NCBI GenBank assembly: GCA_036172345.1
Contig: JASFBB010000081.1
Location: 1 to 7,609, forward strand
Direction of reading: 5' to 3'
Source: NAK82 sp036172345
GTDB lineage: Bacteria > Chloroflexota > Anaerolineae > 4572-78 > NAK82
DNA length: 7,609 nt
In this document: positions 7,146 to 7,609 of the stretch, in pieces
Layout: each line of letters starts with the position of its first letter
How positions within the stretch are numbered: position 1 is the first letter of the stretch
The notes under the pieces: model-generated
Seen by the model: only the letters and a program-made list of their open reading frames with translations
What the model was told of the DNA's origin: nothing
Database searches by the model: none
Program-made: the position numbers and the translations under genes

Positions 7146-7152
7146 GGATCAA

Positions 7153-7566
7153 ATGAGCGAGACACGAGGTGTTCCAGCGTTTCCCGGCATTGCCCGCGTG
7201 ACCTTTATCATCCACTTCATTGTTGCCCTCGTCATCGGTGTGCTGCTGCTGTTCATACCGGTCACGTTTGGGGGCTGGCTTGGTTATCCTGAATCGCCAG
7301 GTCTGGAGGCGGTGGTACGTGCCTTTGGCGCGATAGTCCTCGGCCTCGGCGCAGGTACTTCGCTGTGCGGCATCTTCGCAGGCCGTTGGGAGCCGGTGGA
7401 GTATGTCGTGCGGGGCGAGATCGCCTACTTGGCCATACAGACGATCGTTTTCGTAGTATCGGCCATCATCGGCAGCGGTCCCCTGGTCGGCAACATCGTC
7501 TTCGCGGTTATCTCCGTCATTCTCTTGGTGCTCTTCATCATCAGCTGGGTAAGCCGGCCGAGGTAA
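7153..7566 (+). CDS. Small four-helix membrane protein of unknown function
   Basis: A complete 137-residue protein that I do not recognise. Four hydrophobic segments are visible at about 15-37, 53-76, 85-107 and 110-132. The first loop contains GGWLGYPESPGLEAVVRAFGA (40-60 region), and a glycine-rich helix LGLGAGTSLCG (63-73) follows. Between helices 2 and 3 lies GRWEPVEYVVRGEIAY (77-92), where the charged residues R78, E80, E83, R87 and E89 near membrane boundaries look like plausible conserved positions. There is no signal peptide cleavage site and no soluble domain. The perfect ribosome binding site, clean hydrophobic pattern and GC-rich codon use support a real gene. It follows comM on the same strand after 186 bases, so a separate transcript is likely. 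It could belong to one of the small DUF membrane families; no function is claimed. Confidence 0.82.
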   Translation: MSETRGVPAFPGIARVTFIIHFIVALVIGVLLLFIPVTFGGWLGYPESPGLEAVVRAFGAIVLGLGAGTSLCGIFAGRWEPVEYVVRGEIAYLAIQTIVFVVSAIIGSGPLVGNIVFAVISVILLVLFIISWVSRPR

Positions 7567-7609
7567 TCGTCACCGCCGTTTCGTTGCATCGTCCATAGGT
7601 TATCTAGAA

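Larger units (their letters stand above)
6967..7152. other. AT-richer intergenic spacer between comM and a small membrane protein gene
   Basis: These 186 bases are visibly poorer in GC than the flanking genes. A short stem CTGAGA-CGTT-TCTTAG (6981-6996, one G-T pair) lies 14 bases after the comM stop but has no T-run, so I do not call it a terminator. A TAGAAT at 7030-7035 resembles a -10 box, yet the nearest -35-like TTGTCG (7010-7015) is only 14 bases away, too short for a confident promoter. No open frame or RNA gene was recognised. Confidence 0.5.

Overview
The window comes from a GC-rich bacterial chromosome (GC looks near 60 percent by eye; not computed). It is most likely from a Chloroflexota-type organism. 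That placement is an inference. It rests on two large GT-C membrane glycosyltransferases of a style common in that phylum, and on a C-terminal segment in one of them (GYD followed by LYWQALTP and FVHV) that I associate with Chloroflexota envelope proteins. No rRNA, tRNA, CRISPR array, insertion sequence or phage gene was seen.

Layout: positions 1-5157 are filled by three tightly packed genes on the minus strand. In transcription order they are a GT-C glycosyltransferase with a C-terminal TPR tail (5157 to 3265), a LPG-synthase-TM/UPF0104 flippase-like membrane protein (3246 to 2269), and a very large GT-C-like membrane protein that runs off the left edge (2269 to beyond 1). The last two genes share one base in a TGATG stop/start overlap. 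The set reads as one operon for cell-envelope glycosylation, probably using polyprenyl-phosphate sugars outside the membrane; the substrates are unknown.

Positions 5158-5388 are a 231-bp divergent promoter region. It holds a good sigma-70-type promoter in each direction and a perfect 12-bp palindrome just downstream of the rightward one. The leftward promoter sits inside the longest possible reading frame of the first minus-strand gene, so its start was moved downstream to 5157.

Rightward, 5389-6966 encodes a complete YifB/ComM AAA+ ATPase (Mg-chelatase-like, linked to natural transformation), with all expected motifs intact. After a 186-bp AT-richer spacer containing an imperfect hairpin and a perfect AGGAGG ribosome binding site, 7153-7566 encodes a 137-residue, roughly four-helix membrane protein that I do not recognise. 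Positions 7567-7609 show nothing I can annotate.

Nothing here is a clear-cut new defence or mobile system. The most interesting content is the GT-C / flippase-like / GT-C operon with its unusual domain architectures, followed by the operator-like palindrome at the comM promoter and the unrecognised small membrane protein with its structured leader.
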